Source: Chara braunii
Taxonomy: Eukaryota > Streptophyta > Charophyceae > Charales > Characeae
Direction of reading: 5' to 3'
NCBI GenBank assembly: GCA_003427395.1
Contig: BFEA01000131.1
Location: 917,621-944,060 of the forward strand
DNA: 26,440 bases
Position 1 is the stretch's first letter; every line of letters starts with the position of its first letter. The translations under genes were made by a program, and so were the position numbers. Below the pieces are notes generated by a model. It was given only the letters and a program-made list of their open reading frames with translations, was not told where the DNA came from and made no database searches. Below, in pieces: positions 1-9,815 of the stretch.

Positions 1-129
1 TTCTTCTTCTTCTTCTTTTTCTTCGTTTTCTTCGTTTTCTTCTTCTTCTTCTTTTTCTTCTTCTTCTTTTTCTTCTTTCTTCTTCTTCTTCTTCTTTGCC
101 GCAGCAACACCTGAGAGAGAGAGAGAGAG
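1..129. repeat. TTC-rich microsatellite followed by a short GA tract
   Basis: Imperfect TTC/TTTTC repeats run to about position 97. A 15-bp unique stretch follows, then a GA run at about 113-129. The tract is truncated by the window edge. It lies directly upstream of the purine-rich frame starting at 130, so any ATG there sits in low-complexity DNA. Confidence 0.9.
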
Positions 130-516
130 ATGGAGGATAGTGGCGGCAGAGCTCGTAAAGAAGGGGAAAGGGGGAACACGTCCGCAAGACCTCATGGCAG
201 AAGCGACCCCGCATGCGACGGGGTTACTGGGGATGCATACAACTGTGTTCCCATCTTATCGAGATGGGAACACAAACTACAGATGAGAGTGAGGAGAGAG
301 CGGCGTGCGAAGGAGGAAAGGTATAAGGAGTTGGAAAAGGAGGCAAACTGTGTGTTGCGGTTGGAGAAAAGTGATATACTGCAATTGCAAGTGGAGGCAC
401 ATCGAGAGAGAAAGGAGGTGCGAGGGTTACCAGCATCGGAGATAGAGAAAAAGGCTTGGGAGACTATAGAGTTGGCGCGCATTTTGGATAAGAGGAGATC
501 GACTTCGCTGGACTGA
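130..516 (+). CDS. Hypothetical charged, coiled-coil-like reading frame (doubtful gene)
   Basis: Open frame of 128 codons from the ATG at 130 to the TGA at 514-516. I recognise no family. Residues 45-115 are very rich in Arg, Lys and Glu with spaced Leu/Ile (for example RRERRAKEERYKELEKEA), as in a solvent-exposed coiled-coil helix. There is no signal peptide, membrane segment or catalytic motif. It lies between a TTC/GA microsatellite and an AT/AG microsatellite. The purine-rich DNA could keep a frame open by chance, since the strand is dominated by GAG, AAG and GGA codons. It could instead be the terminal exon of a gene that begins outside the window, because some hypothetical plant and algal proteins end in such helices. 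No splice acceptor decides the start. It is the most protein-like frame in the first 10 kb, but composition explains it about as well as coding does. Confidence 0.2.
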   Translation: MEDSGGRARKEGERGNTSARPHGRSDPACDGVTGDAYNCVPILSRWEHKLQMRVRRERRAKEERYKELEKEANCVLRLEKSDILQLQVEAHRERKEVRGLPASEIEKKAWETIELARILDKRRSTSLD

Positions 517-521
517 ATTGT

Positions 522-626
<105 letters not shown>

Positions 627-774
627 GCTGGCCGGCCGACTGTACGCAGAGAGGGAGAATGGGAGAACAAATAAGGAGGCGTGACAGACAGTTTGTTTCC
701 TCGGAGTTGATCTGACTAATCAAGGTGGTTGAGCCCTGTACAGTCTGACCTTGCACATAAAGATTGAACCCGCT

Positions 775-950
775 ATGCCGAAATGTAATGTATACGTGTG
801 TATAAAAGGATATATATAGATAGGTGTATAAAGATGTATATATGTAGGTTTATAAATATATGTATATAAACGGTGGTCTCCGCCAACGGGTCGTTTTAAA
901 GTTGGCCATCATCAGGCAACAAACGAGGTGAAGACGATGGCGGTTATGAG
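775..950 (-). mobile_element. Possible 3' end of a LINE-like or Penelope-like element
   Basis: Read on the minus strand, the segment has GCCTGATGATGGCC, then a small hairpin (GCCAAC pairing with GTTGGC, within 889-908) and a purine-rich linker. It then runs into an irregular TA-rich microsatellite tail (783-870). A CTGATGATGG motif plus hairpin plus simple-repeat tail is common at the 3' ends of several non-LTR and Penelope-like families. No reverse-transcriptase reading frame is present on either side, so this would be a strongly 5'-truncated copy. The similarity is short and could be accidental. Confidence 0.25.
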
Positions 951-1276
951 TAGGACGTGTACTTTCTTTGTGGGGTTTCGTTTTTCGCTTTGTCTCTTAC
1001 TTCTTCTTCTTCATCTTTTTCGTCATTATTCTTCCTCTTCGTCACAAACGTCGTAATTTCAGCGAGTTTCGACATTGCTTGTTACATCGTCGACTACCTT
1101 CATCGGGAGTCTGTGTGTATGTTGGTTGATTGAATGATTGGTTGCGCGGTGTCCAATCATCCATCTCTCTCTGTTACAAATAATTAATTGATTGAAGGAT
1201 TGCTTCGTTTGTTGTTGTCGAATAATAAAATGTGTTTATGTTTTGCTTTGTTTTTTTGGTATTGTAAACCAGTCGT
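951..1276. other. Unassigned T-rich spacer
   Basis: Poly-pyrimidine CTT/TTC runs (about 985-1045) and T-rich DNA without a convincing frame. I see no gene or RNA here. Confidence 0.5.
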
Positions 1277-1278
1277 TG

Positions 1279-1545
1279 TGGGCATAGCTCAACTAGTACA
1301 CCCGTGAACTATTGAAAACGGGGCTGTAAAACCAGCACCTACAAGCATAATCCAGGAGGTACACCCACGAACTGTTGGAAAGAGGTCTGTGGGATCACCA
1401 CCCACGCGAGCTCAGTTGGTACACCCGCGGAGTGTTGAAAAACAGTCCTGTGGGAACACCACCTAAGCAAGACCGGTTAGTATACCCACGAGCTGCTGAA
1501 ATACAGACTTGAGCTCGAACTCCACTAAAGGTGGGTGAGTGGGAG
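1279..1545 (+). mobile_element. Four tandem tRNA-like units (SINE-head-like), about 60 bp each
   Basis: Four degenerate copies with starts near 1281, 1344, 1406 and 1468. The first and third carry an A-box-like TAGCTCAAC or GAGCTCAGTTGG. All then carry (G)TACACCCRYGAACTGTTGAAA or a close variant. Unit 4 ends with a B-box-like GCTCGAACTCC. Units 1-3 have a short stem around the middle: CCCGT/ACGGG (1301-1305 with 1318-1322), CCCAC/GTGGG (1364-1368 with 1389-1393), and CCCGC/GTGGG with one G-T pair. A TTTA microsatellite follows, as in T-tailed plant SINEs. No unit folds as a complete tRNA, so these are not tRNA genes. The tandem arrangement of heads is unusual, since a normal SINE has one. Confidence 0.5.
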
Positions 1546-1573
1546 CTTGCAGCGCAAGCTGAAATACCACTAC

Positions 1574-1607
1574 TTTTATTTATTTATTTATTTATTTATT
1601 TATTATT
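1574..1607. repeat. (TTTA)n microsatellite, possible SINE tail
   Basis: About eight TTTA/TTAT repeats start 29 bp after the last tRNA-like unit. The position suits the 3' simple-repeat tail of a retroposon. Confidence 0.8.
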
Positions 1608-2352
1608 TAAATTTTTGTGAGGTGGAACTGGGACTTTGCCCCTGCCTCTCAGTCCAAGGTGTGGGAACTTGTGGCCTGCCTGATTCAAGCGAAAGGCTTA
1701 CTGGTTGTCAATGGATTGACCCTCTTCGAAGATTCCCTTGGAATAGGAAGAGTTTTGTCGGGCGGCTTCACCACGCAGCTGTGAAATAGAGCGTTGTGAA
1801 GGGAGACTGACTTTGGCAGAGGCGGACAGGAAGCAAGTAATGGCAAAGGCAGGTTTGAGTTGGGCGGAGGCGGAAAGTTGAATCCGTCCGTTTCCAAATG
1901 AAAACGAGCGAGGTAAAATACTAGATTGGAACTTTGAGCCCATAGTGTCATTAGAATGATAGAAAGAGGGATGTATGGTGGGCTAGAAGAAAGAGGAATG
2001 CCGGGAAAAAGCCTAAGAAGGAAGAGTGAATCTGGATGTGGTTCTGCACGAGGTGCATTCGAAACAAGGCGATGAAGGTAGTGAAGATGGGGAAGAAGGA
2101 CTGCAAATGGGAAAAGTCAGATCTCGCCCGTTTCTTAACGAAAACGGGCGAGTGAAGACTCGAAATGGGGGTTCTCAGGCAATGCGCATCGGATGGTAGA
2201 CTCAGATCGGTTGAAAGGTGGGGGTATTTGGCTGCACAGTTAGTAGGGGATGCGTGGTGCATAATAGGAACGGGCATGGTGCTCTGCGTTAGGCTGGCGG
2301 GAAGGGGAGATGTAGAGGAAGCAAGTGAGGAAGAACGAGGAAGGAAGAGGGA
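1608..2352. other. Unassigned stretch with one strong hairpin at 2123-2152
   Basis: No supported gene. The clear structure is an 11-bp perfect stem, CTCGCCCGTTT at 2123-2133 pairing with AAACGGGCGAG at 2142-2152, with an 8-nt loop. A degenerate relative (CGTCCGTTT...AAACGAGCG) lies near 1888-1914. Related GCCCGTT stems occur at 19553 and 19753. Confidence 0.5.
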
Positions 2353-2766
2353 AAGAACAGGGGCTTACCTGATTGTTGTAAGGGATCTTCATCAAGAGGT
2401 TCATATCAATAGTGCTGCTATCAGGAGCCACTGCGACCATTTATGTTGATCTCCAGCGGGTCGATGCACCTCGCCACTTTGGCAGAAGAATCATTCCGAT
2501 CCCGGTCATTCTATTGAAGAAGGTAATCTCCCTCTAACTCTCTACTTGTACGGCTGGGATGCATTGTATATTTCCCATGATTAACTGAAGATTTACTCTC
2601 ATTTTACACATTTTGTCCGGGCACAGCATTGGCAGAAAAGTGTCAGAGAACGAGCGTGAAACTTCCCATGATTAAGGGAAGATTCATCCTCGTCACTGAC
2701 CCCGACGACCTCGCATGCCAAAGTGAAGCGCAAGCAAGGAACAGAGAGCAGGAGCAAGCACAACAG

Positions 2767-2811
<45 letters not shown>

Positions 2812-3425
2812 AAGAGAAAGAGAGAGAGAGAGAAAGGGAGAGAGAGAGAGGCTTACCAGGTGGGGTGGTTGGTGTCGAGTGGCCACTGCAAGACGTCATG
2901 GAGAATCTCCCCACATATTGGTGGAAGATTCATTTCGATTTCGTCCATCCTAATGATGGAAGTAGTCTCTCTCTATCTCTCGGTGTGAATGGCTGGAAGG
3001 CAGTGTGTGTTCCCATGACCCAGCAACAGACTCATTCGATCGTCCTTGTGGCCGCAATCTTTGTCGAGCATGGCCGGGACCTCTCGCTTCGTGGTCGCGG
3101 TCTGGTTTTCGCTGTGCTCATAAGCTTCAACATCGTTTTAAGTGAACCAAGTCGGGATGACTGGTCAGGTACACTCATAAATGAGGGGCGGTACATCCAA
3201 TCGGGTTCTAGCGATTGACTCACTCTCACCTTGCTGAGCGAGAGCGTAGCTGCTGGAAGGAGAGAGAGGTAGGACGTGCCCCTGCAACTGGGCGGTGTAT
3301 CATCTCATATGTTGGGGGAAGATATATTTTCTTTCCGTACAGGGGCAACACGAGTATTGTTACCGGGCACATGTATATGGTTATGGGCTAACAAAAGATT
3401 GAGTCTCATTTACACATTTCGTAAG
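2353..3425. repeat. Degenerate dispersed module, about four partial copies
   Basis: Short landmarks recur in order. One is CCCATGATTAA followed by GAAGATT and ATTYTC, or variants, near 2574, 2665, 3012 and 3377. Another is TACACATTTTG or TACACATTTCG near 2604 and 3411. A third is TTGGNGGAAGATTCATT near 2480, 2917 and 3309. Copies are separated by the CA/GA microsatellite and by unrelated DNA. They look like eroded copies of one older element. I cannot define ends, strand or class. Confidence 0.35.
2769..2850. repeat. (CA)n-(GA)n compound microsatellite
   Basis: About 19 CA dinucleotides (2769-2807) pass into a GA/AAAG-rich tract ending at 2850. CTTACC follows immediately; on the minus strand that reads as a 5' splice-site-like GGTAAG entering a pyrimidine tract. 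Confidence 0.95.
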
Positions 3426-4862
3426 AAGTAGAGCACTGACCTGTCAGCGTGTGACCTCGTTTTCATCGAGGTTGTGGTCGTCAACATGGTTATCGTGTTT
3501 ATTAAGGTCGTCTTCGTCGTAGTCTTGGTTTCCGTTGTGCTCGTGGGATTCGCCATAGTCAGGGCAATCTTACCCTTCCAAAATGCCTGATATGCTCCTC
3601 TCCTTGTCTTGAGTCCAGTAGTTGCGCCCACCACCAACGATGGCCGATACATACGACTAAATCTTTTCGGGCGAAGGGCGATCAAGTTGCTACATGCGGG
3701 ACGTCGTAGCTGCTCGTGCATGAACGGGCTACTCCTCAGGGTTACAAAACAACTTTCTGGCTTTTATTGATTGCAGTATTGGCATTGCCCTCTGTAGTCA
3801 TCTTCATCTGGGGGGGGGGGGGGCTTATGCTGTTTTTCATAACATCTTTGGAATTCTCGGCGCTGATTGTTATCGTGTTGTTGCTCGCCCTGATCCCAGA
3901 TGTGTCCTTCATCGTTTCACTCTAGTACCGTTCATGTTCGTCACGAAGACCTCAGGTTCGTTGGATTTTCTGTTGAAGAGGTCACAGGGTCGTCCGACTC
4001 ATTACTTTTGTTCCTTGTGAGTGTACCTCAGTATACGGAGTGTCTCTCATAAGTGTGGCGGTTCAGACCGAAGGTTTGCTCACTGTAGTGGTGCACGACC
4101 AGACACATAAAAGGGAACAGAGCGGGGTTGTAAGGGGGAGAGGAGTAAGTTATAGAGAGATTTGACATGGGGAGAGAGCTGAAAATGAGCGGTCGATTGT
4201 TCGTTGCAATAAAGTAGGCGGACAGACGAGGCATCCAGATTGTGAGTTGAGGTAGTCGGGGTTCCTTTGTGTGCAGCACTATCCAAAGTAACTATGTGTG
4301 ATGGTTACAGACCGTGAGGGATGGGCTACAGCCTGTGCTCGAATCATGGTTCATACCGTTTGTTGGACATGCTTCTGTTGATCTTTGGACTGGTAGTACA
4401 ACTTGAGACCAGCCTAGTTACCAGAGGAGTACAGTTCGGGGGTGAGACCAGTGTGAGGAAATCCGGGGAGGAGTCACTCACTGTTCGTTGAAGCCAAGGG
4501 CAACAACGCCTGTCACTCGCTGCACCCGCTTCAGAGGTCCTCAATGACCAGTAAGGAGACAATAGTTCTCATTTGTCTGTTTCACACTTATCTTAGTCGA
4601 TCTAAAATGCTTCCTTTGGTGAAGGCATGATTTTGAGTGCTTCAGTTCCCGAATTTTGATTGTTCGCATCCGCCTGAGGACTTCGAAACTGAAGCACTTC
4701 CCTTAGCTGCAGTTCCTAGAGCCACCTTGGTATCATTCATAGATTCAAGAACGATGGTTTCTCATTGGTCCCGAATATAAATAAAATGAAGAAAAGAGCG
4801 GGGAGAGGAGTTGAGATAAAAGGGCAGAAAACAAAAGGAATGAATGAGAGAAAAGAAAACAA
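3426..4862. other. Unassigned stretch with a 14-G run at 3810-3823
   Basis: Degenerate GTCGT/CATCGT-rich DNA (3440-3560 and 3770-3930) gives Thr-rich or hydrophobic frames that look like composition artefacts. A 69-codon plus frame (3716-3925) is hydrophobic but spans the G run and has no recognisable family. TTGGTATCATTC near 4729 partly resembles a tRNA-iMet primer site but lacks a convincing LTR end. I support no gene here. Confidence 0.5.
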
Positions 4863-4889
4863 GGGGGGGGGGGGGGGGGGGGGGGGGGG
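4863..4889. repeat. Poly-G tract (27 G)
   Basis: Uninterrupted run of 27 G on the plus strand. It can form a G-quadruplex, and its length in the assembly is uncertain for most sequencing chemistries. Confidence 0.95.
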
Positions 4890-7258
4890 TCAGTTCGACT
4901 TGTCACGCTGCCACAGTGTGTTACGTTCAACATCGTCCATTGAGCGTTAGGAAACCATGAATAAAAGAACTCAAATCGAATTATTAACACATAAACCTTT
5001 CAACAACACACAATTTTTCCCCACTTGCCGTCTCTCGTCCTTTCTCAAGGAACTACGATTAACGGTCAAATGTTCCCTCGTTCGGACCTCTATTACGAGG
5101 ATTATAATTCGATTTAAATTTCAAGATTCTGTCATCCGCAGTCTTAAAACGTTTCTTATTATTTCTGACTCAGGACAAGCTTACTAACACCAAACGTTCT
5201 TATACTAGAGAATCTCAAAATTGTATTAGCCTTTTCATACCCCGATCTACAGAACACAGGCGAGGTCATCGCAGAGCAAAAGTTAGCTTTTTTTCCCACA
5301 ACGCAGATCTATCTCACGCACTATTTCATTTACTGAAGGTTGTTCATGCGAGAGGCTAAATTAGTCCACAAACAATTGGGTCCGCGACCGCATACAATTT
5401 GGCCCTTGACCACCCTGTAAGTCTCTGCACGGGTCCACCCCGGAGTTCAACCTCTGCTGGAAGAAGAGTGCGAGCTGCTTGAATAGTACTTATCAGAGGG
5501 TTCTCCTACTACTCACTTCCCACTGAGATTAGACACAGAGGGAGGGTAAATACTTGTTGATTTGGAATCTCACAAACTAAAACTCGGACCCGTAAAGTCG
5601 TTTCCACACCAGATCATGCACTTAACAGAGTAGGAATGCCCCTCCCCCGAGACAGCGGAACAATAGTTCAAAAAATAGTTCAATAGTATACAGTCACACG
5701 GTCAATTATGTCGGTTTAAGCCCGGAAATTCTCTGATTTTGAGGATGATAGCCACAACCAATTATCATTCTGCCACGTCTGAACGTTTGTTCCCCTGCCA
5801 ATAATCAGGCCTCGTCAGTCGATCATAAGGTTGTCCGAACAGGAGATGGTTCCACCCAAACTCAAGAGGCTACGTGACAAAGTGCTCTCGCAAGCGCGAT
5901 TCATGGCATCTCTCATGTTTGACTTAGTAGTTCGTTGCCTTCACGCGTTTACAGTTTCTACTGTTCGTATGAGAGTGAGGGGAAAATTCAGCAGCCGCTG
6001 ACCGAGCGCGACACTGATGGATCAGTTCGCTCTCTAGGTCGGATGCGTCAAATCGTCAGTACCCTGATCCGCTTTGTCCATCTCAAGTACACAGGCTCAG
6101 GTGTACAAGACGGTCGTATGATGGCTTGCAACTCTTCTCTTCAGGACACCGACTGCTTCCTCAACTGTTCCATGGGTAGGGACGCGGACAAGAACCCTGG
6201 TTAGCCAACTGAAGGCTTTGGATGCCAGGCACGCAGTATGACGGTGTTCACTCTCCTCTTCGCCTCCGAACTAGCCCTTCCAGCCTTGACCACGATCGAT
6301 AAGGCCACCCCACTCACTGCAGCGTTCCCTCGACCTGTGCCTTACGGCTGCGAACGTGCTCGAACGTTCCCTCTACATGTCGCGCACCAAGCACATTGTC
6401 GCGTCCTCCTTAGTCCGTAACATCTTTCACGGGCATGCCTGCCGTCACCATCTTCGGTTAGCAGCGGATGCCTTGTCACTTCTCTCAAACGACCATTCCT
6501 CCTCCTGATCGAAAGACTTATGAGTCGCGTTCGCCAGGTAGACTCTCCAAGTGCCCACTCTGAATCTTCCCCCACTCACGATCTCTTCAGATTAAGGAGC
6601 GGACCCGATCGCAGTTCAGATTTCCGCCTCCCCTTCACTTCTTCCCCGGTCAACCTGGTTCCTCCCCCTTATGATGATCGTATCTCTCCCTGTCTCTTAA
6701 TCTTCAGTCAGTCCCTCGGAACCCCTTTCCTCAGTGCCTCCCTCCCTAGGCGTTGGCTGTGGGGTTTGTCGCCATCAACACGAAAGAGCACGTACATGCG
6801 TCATCCATTGGCTGTGGACACCAGCTAGGCGCTCCCTGCCCAGCTAATATTCACTAAAGCTCTCTTGGACTCTACCGCTGCGTCCATATACCTGAATGTT
6901 CCGTTCTCCTGATGCGGCGTGCCTAGTCATTGCCCCCTCCAAACGTCTCACTTCACTGAACCAAGTGGAGCGCAGCGTACACCAGGCACGCTCCCCCTTC
7001 CTTACCCCGTCCCCCTTCACTGTTCAGTCAACTTTGGGGGCTCTCCCATACGCCCTCACTGGCGCGAACCAACGCGAGGTACGCCTGGCACGCGTGCCCA
7101 GTTCGCCCAAGTCCGAATCCCCCAGCCAACACATCAACCTCGACCAAAAGTACTCGTTCGTTGTGCACGGAGCGCACAAGGGAGCATTGTTTCCCCTTGC
7201 TCATTCGTGTTGTGGGTGATGTACGCCTAGCACGCGCGAAAAAGTATCCCCTCGCACT
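4890..7258. other. Unassigned, C/T-rich DNA, probably an eroded mobile element
   Basis: Frames of 60-107 codons occur, but none shows a family motif or consistent coding character. A GTACRCCWRGCACGC-like word recurs near 6979, 7079 and 7220, with a weaker copy near 6222. GCGGATGCCTTGTCA near 6466 could encode the ADALS tail of a gypsy-type RNase H, but the neighbouring residues do not support it. I claim no gene. Confidence 0.45.
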
Positions 7259-7359
7259 TTGCTGATCTGTCTTATATCCTCATGGTACCAGAGGTTGTGG
7301 CCTCAAGGGAGCGCCTGCATAGCCGGCGTTGGCAATATCAGGCCCGGTACTAGGGCTGT

Positions 7360-8225
7360 AGGGCCAGTGTGGATATGGCGGTACCGGCTGCGGTCCACAG
7401 GTCCAACGTCGTTTCCAACCCATTTTTACATGTTACCTGGTGACCGTAAATTGTCGTTGGGTCAACAACCGTGAACAGATAATTAAACTCGTGCCTGTGC
7501 CGAGCCAGTGCCATGACATCGAACCAGAGAAGACTGCAGTAGTCCCAAATACTGTACCAAGCAACACGTATATCTTACCACTGCCAACCAGTGACCGTGC
7601 CCAAATAAACACAAGCGAATCCATATCTATACGAGGGTCTGTCAGGCTAATGCCGTCGACTCGAAGTTAGTTGCGGTAGTCCCGGTCCAGATCCCAGTCC
7701 AAGCCAACCACTGCTTTGAACCTGCCGTGGTTGTACCAAGGTCATATAAGGATCCACCAAAATAACAGCACCACGTCGCGGCACCTTGCTCCAATATCGA
7801 ACCGTTGACTATCAGAAATAAGTGTACCGAATTGTAGAAAATTGTCTCACCGTAGAACCAGCGACCGTGGCCCTTACCGTCGTTGTACCAGTGCCAATTT
7901 AGTGAACTGCAGCAGTCCAGGGCTGGACTGCAGTTCCATATGAGAAAATTCCCAAGTCAAGAAGTCCCTGTACCGTCTCTGTGCCGAACTGTAGCAGGCT
8001 ATAATGCCATCAAACCGTAATTCCATGATCGTTCCAACCAGGCCGAACGCTGCACCGACTTCGAGCAATTGCACCGCCGCAATGCCTCATCAGGAAATAC
8101 CGATGTCATACTGCCCAGTGTCGTGCCTGTTCCAGACCAGTAAATCGTACTCGTTCCAAACCTGTTATCGTACCGAAGTAAAAGTGTCAAGTATCCCAAA
8201 GTCGAACCGACGGCCGCACCATGTC
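7360..8225. repeat. Strongly degenerate minisatellite-like DNA (GTACC/GAACC theme)
   Basis: Words such as GTACCAGTGCC, GTACCGAATTG, GTTCCAACCAGGCCGAAC and GTCGAACCGAC recur every 20-40 bp without a fixed period. This suggests an old tandem repeat that has decayed. The short frames inside it are by-products. I cannot give a monomer consensus by eye. Confidence 0.35.
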
Positions 8226-8369
8226 AACCAAGCCGCCATAACAAAAAAACAATCTCGCTTACTCAATGAAATCGGGGTCATAGCGAGGGTAGAAATCAGA
8301 TCAATCAGTCAAAATTAAGCGTGGGTTCATGGTTATCGGAACTCGGACGGATTCAGGGAAAACAAATAA

Positions 8370-8640
8370 TTCCCGACCAAAATTTATCAAGAATAAATTT
8401 TGACAAAAAATAATCAAGTAATAATTATTCATTCCTTTTCTCCTCTTTTATTATTTTTAATTATTTTATTCATTATTAATTCCATTATTGGAATTAAAGA
8501 AAATAAAGGATATTTTTCGCAAGGATAAATTATGATAAAATTTAATTAAATGACAAATATTTCGTTATTTTCTTCGCTTTTATTATTTTTAATTTTTTTC
8601 CTCAATTTTAATTCGGTTACTAAAATTAGCCAATATTGAG
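8370..8640. other. AT-rich block with perfect inverted repeats
   Basis: AT-rich against GC-balanced flanks. It contains a perfect 10-bp stem CAAAATTTAT (8378-8387) pairing with 8393-8402 across a 5-nt loop. It also contains an 8-bp stem TAATTCCA (8477-8484) pairing with 8489-8496 across a 4-nt loop. It could be a matrix-attachment-like or DNA-unwinding region, or the internal part of a MITE. No terminal repeats or target duplications are visible. Confidence 0.55.
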
Positions 8641-8760
8641 GGTTCATTTCCTCGTCAATCGTCCAGTGTAAAAGAAGCGCGTCGAGGCTTAACGCCATAT
8701 TTCCGCTCCACAGCCGACCGCTTTCGGGAACAGCCTCGGAACGGGCGAAAATGGTAGGAG

Positions 8761-9126
8761 TTAGGCGTGGCAGGCGCGGCCGCCCATCATGTCGTTTTTA
8801 AGGGTTAGTTTCAATAATTGATGGGGGAGTTTTAGGGATCCTTTTCCGCCCTCTAATTTCCCCCGACGACTCTGATGAAAGTGCCGACTGATTCCCCTGT
8901 AGGCACATATCCCAAGGCCCAATCCCGTGTATTTCGGGGAGTTTTAGTTAGGCGCGGCAGGCGCGGCCGCCCATCCTGTCGTTTTTAAGGGTTAGTTTCA
9001 ATAATTGATGGGGGAGTTTTAGGGATCCTTTTTTGCCCCCTAATTTCCCCCGACGACTCTGATGAAAGTGCCGACTGATTCCCCTATATGCACTTATCCC
9101 AAGGCCCAATCCCCTGTATTTTGGGT
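8761..9126. repeat. Tandem duplication, two 187-bp copies
   Basis: Copy 1 (8761-8947) and copy 2 (8948-about 9126) are more than 90% identical by eye. Both carry a GCGGCCGC-containing start, TTTAAGGGTTAG, TGATGGGGGAG, TTTAGGGATCC, GACGACTCTGATGAAAG and CCCAAGGCCCAATCCC. The first copy has GTGCC/GGCAC around a 16-nt loop. The good conservation against decayed surroundings means the duplication is recent. Its function is unknown. Confidence 0.9.
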
Positions 9127-9545
9127 GGTCGACTGGGTTGCAGCCGCCACTCCTGCTATACAGGGTGTCGAGTGTTGTTGAGATACCTTGCAGGTAGTTG
9201 CTGGAAGTTATTGCTGAGAGCGGTGTGATCCTACTGATCTCAAATTGTGGATCACCAGCTAGCGGACCTCGCCATGCGTTGTTGTGCGCACAGGGTCTTT
9301 CTGTGTTTGTTTATGCACGCATTCAAATAGTAAACAGGGGTTGTGCACTATTCGAACGCAGTCTTCTCTAGGTTGCGTAGTGGCTGTTTGGTCAGAGGTG
9401 AGGCACTGAGGCTTCAAAAGGTTGGTCAGGCTCGACAACGGGAATACGGCGGCAACTTGGAGGTGAAACAGGAAGCTGTTACTCTGCATTATTGGCCGCC
9501 ATTGCGGGACCCTCAGGATCTAAAGGCACCAAAGCCCTCTCGTGT
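9127..9545. other. Unassigned; contains a solitary relative of the 12.8 kb satellite
   Basis: At about 9318-9360 the ATTCAAATAG...ACAGGGG and GCACTATTCGAACG words match the 45-bp monomers at 12750-12950. This indicates a dispersed copy. CTTGCAGGTAGTTG near 9189 resembles a splice donor, but no exon can be built. The rest holds nothing I can name. Confidence 0.4.
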
Positions 9546-9554
9546 GAGTTGAGT

Positions 9555-9815
9555 TGGCCCCTTTTCGTACCTCGAGCGTTGTCGGAGGGCCCGACATTCT
9601 GGCCCTCCTCAGTGTGTTAAATTTGCCACACCGGTTTGACGTTCTGACATGCGGGGTAAGACATACCCCACTAGCCCAACCTGAGTGAACCATGGTCCAG
9701 TCAGCTCCACTTAAACGGTAGGGTGCTGCGGTGTGGCTTATAAACCTAATCAGCCTTGACTTTTCCGTAGTCAAACCTACTGAGGCCCTACTTTTTTTTT
9801 TTTTTTTTTTTTTTT
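9555..9815 (-). mobile_element. tRNA-derived SINE-like element (minus strand)
   Basis: On the minus strand the order is: poly-A (plus-strand T run, 24 T, 9792-9815), an unrelated leader, then an A-box-like TTGGGCTAGTGGGG (near 9690-9677). Next comes a stem GGGGTA/TACCCC (9653-9658 with 9664-9669), then a damaged B-box CGTCAAACC near 9638. Downstream is a perfect 8-bp stem GGAGGGCC (9584-9591 with 9601-9608). A box, an anticodon-arm-like stem and a B box in that spacing are the mark of a SINE promoter. The A run lies upstream of the head, so it may belong to another insertion. Confidence 0.4.

Noticed and set aside
3716-3925. Small hydrophobic membrane protein
   Set aside because: The frame crosses a 14-G run and lies in GTCGT/CATCGT-rich degenerate DNA. 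The hydrophobicity follows from T-rich second codon positions.
6440-6500. Gypsy RNase H tail (ADALS) in a short frame
   Set aside because: Five residues match, but the upstream frame is broken and no other RNase H or integrase motif is visible.
8870-8910. CTGATGA words in the 187-bp repeat (and near 8085, minus strand) as hammerhead ribozyme cores
   Set aside because: A GTGCC/GGCAC stem follows, but the required GAAA and the cleavage-side stems are absent. The 8085 copy has CGAAG in place of CGAAA and no proper stem II.
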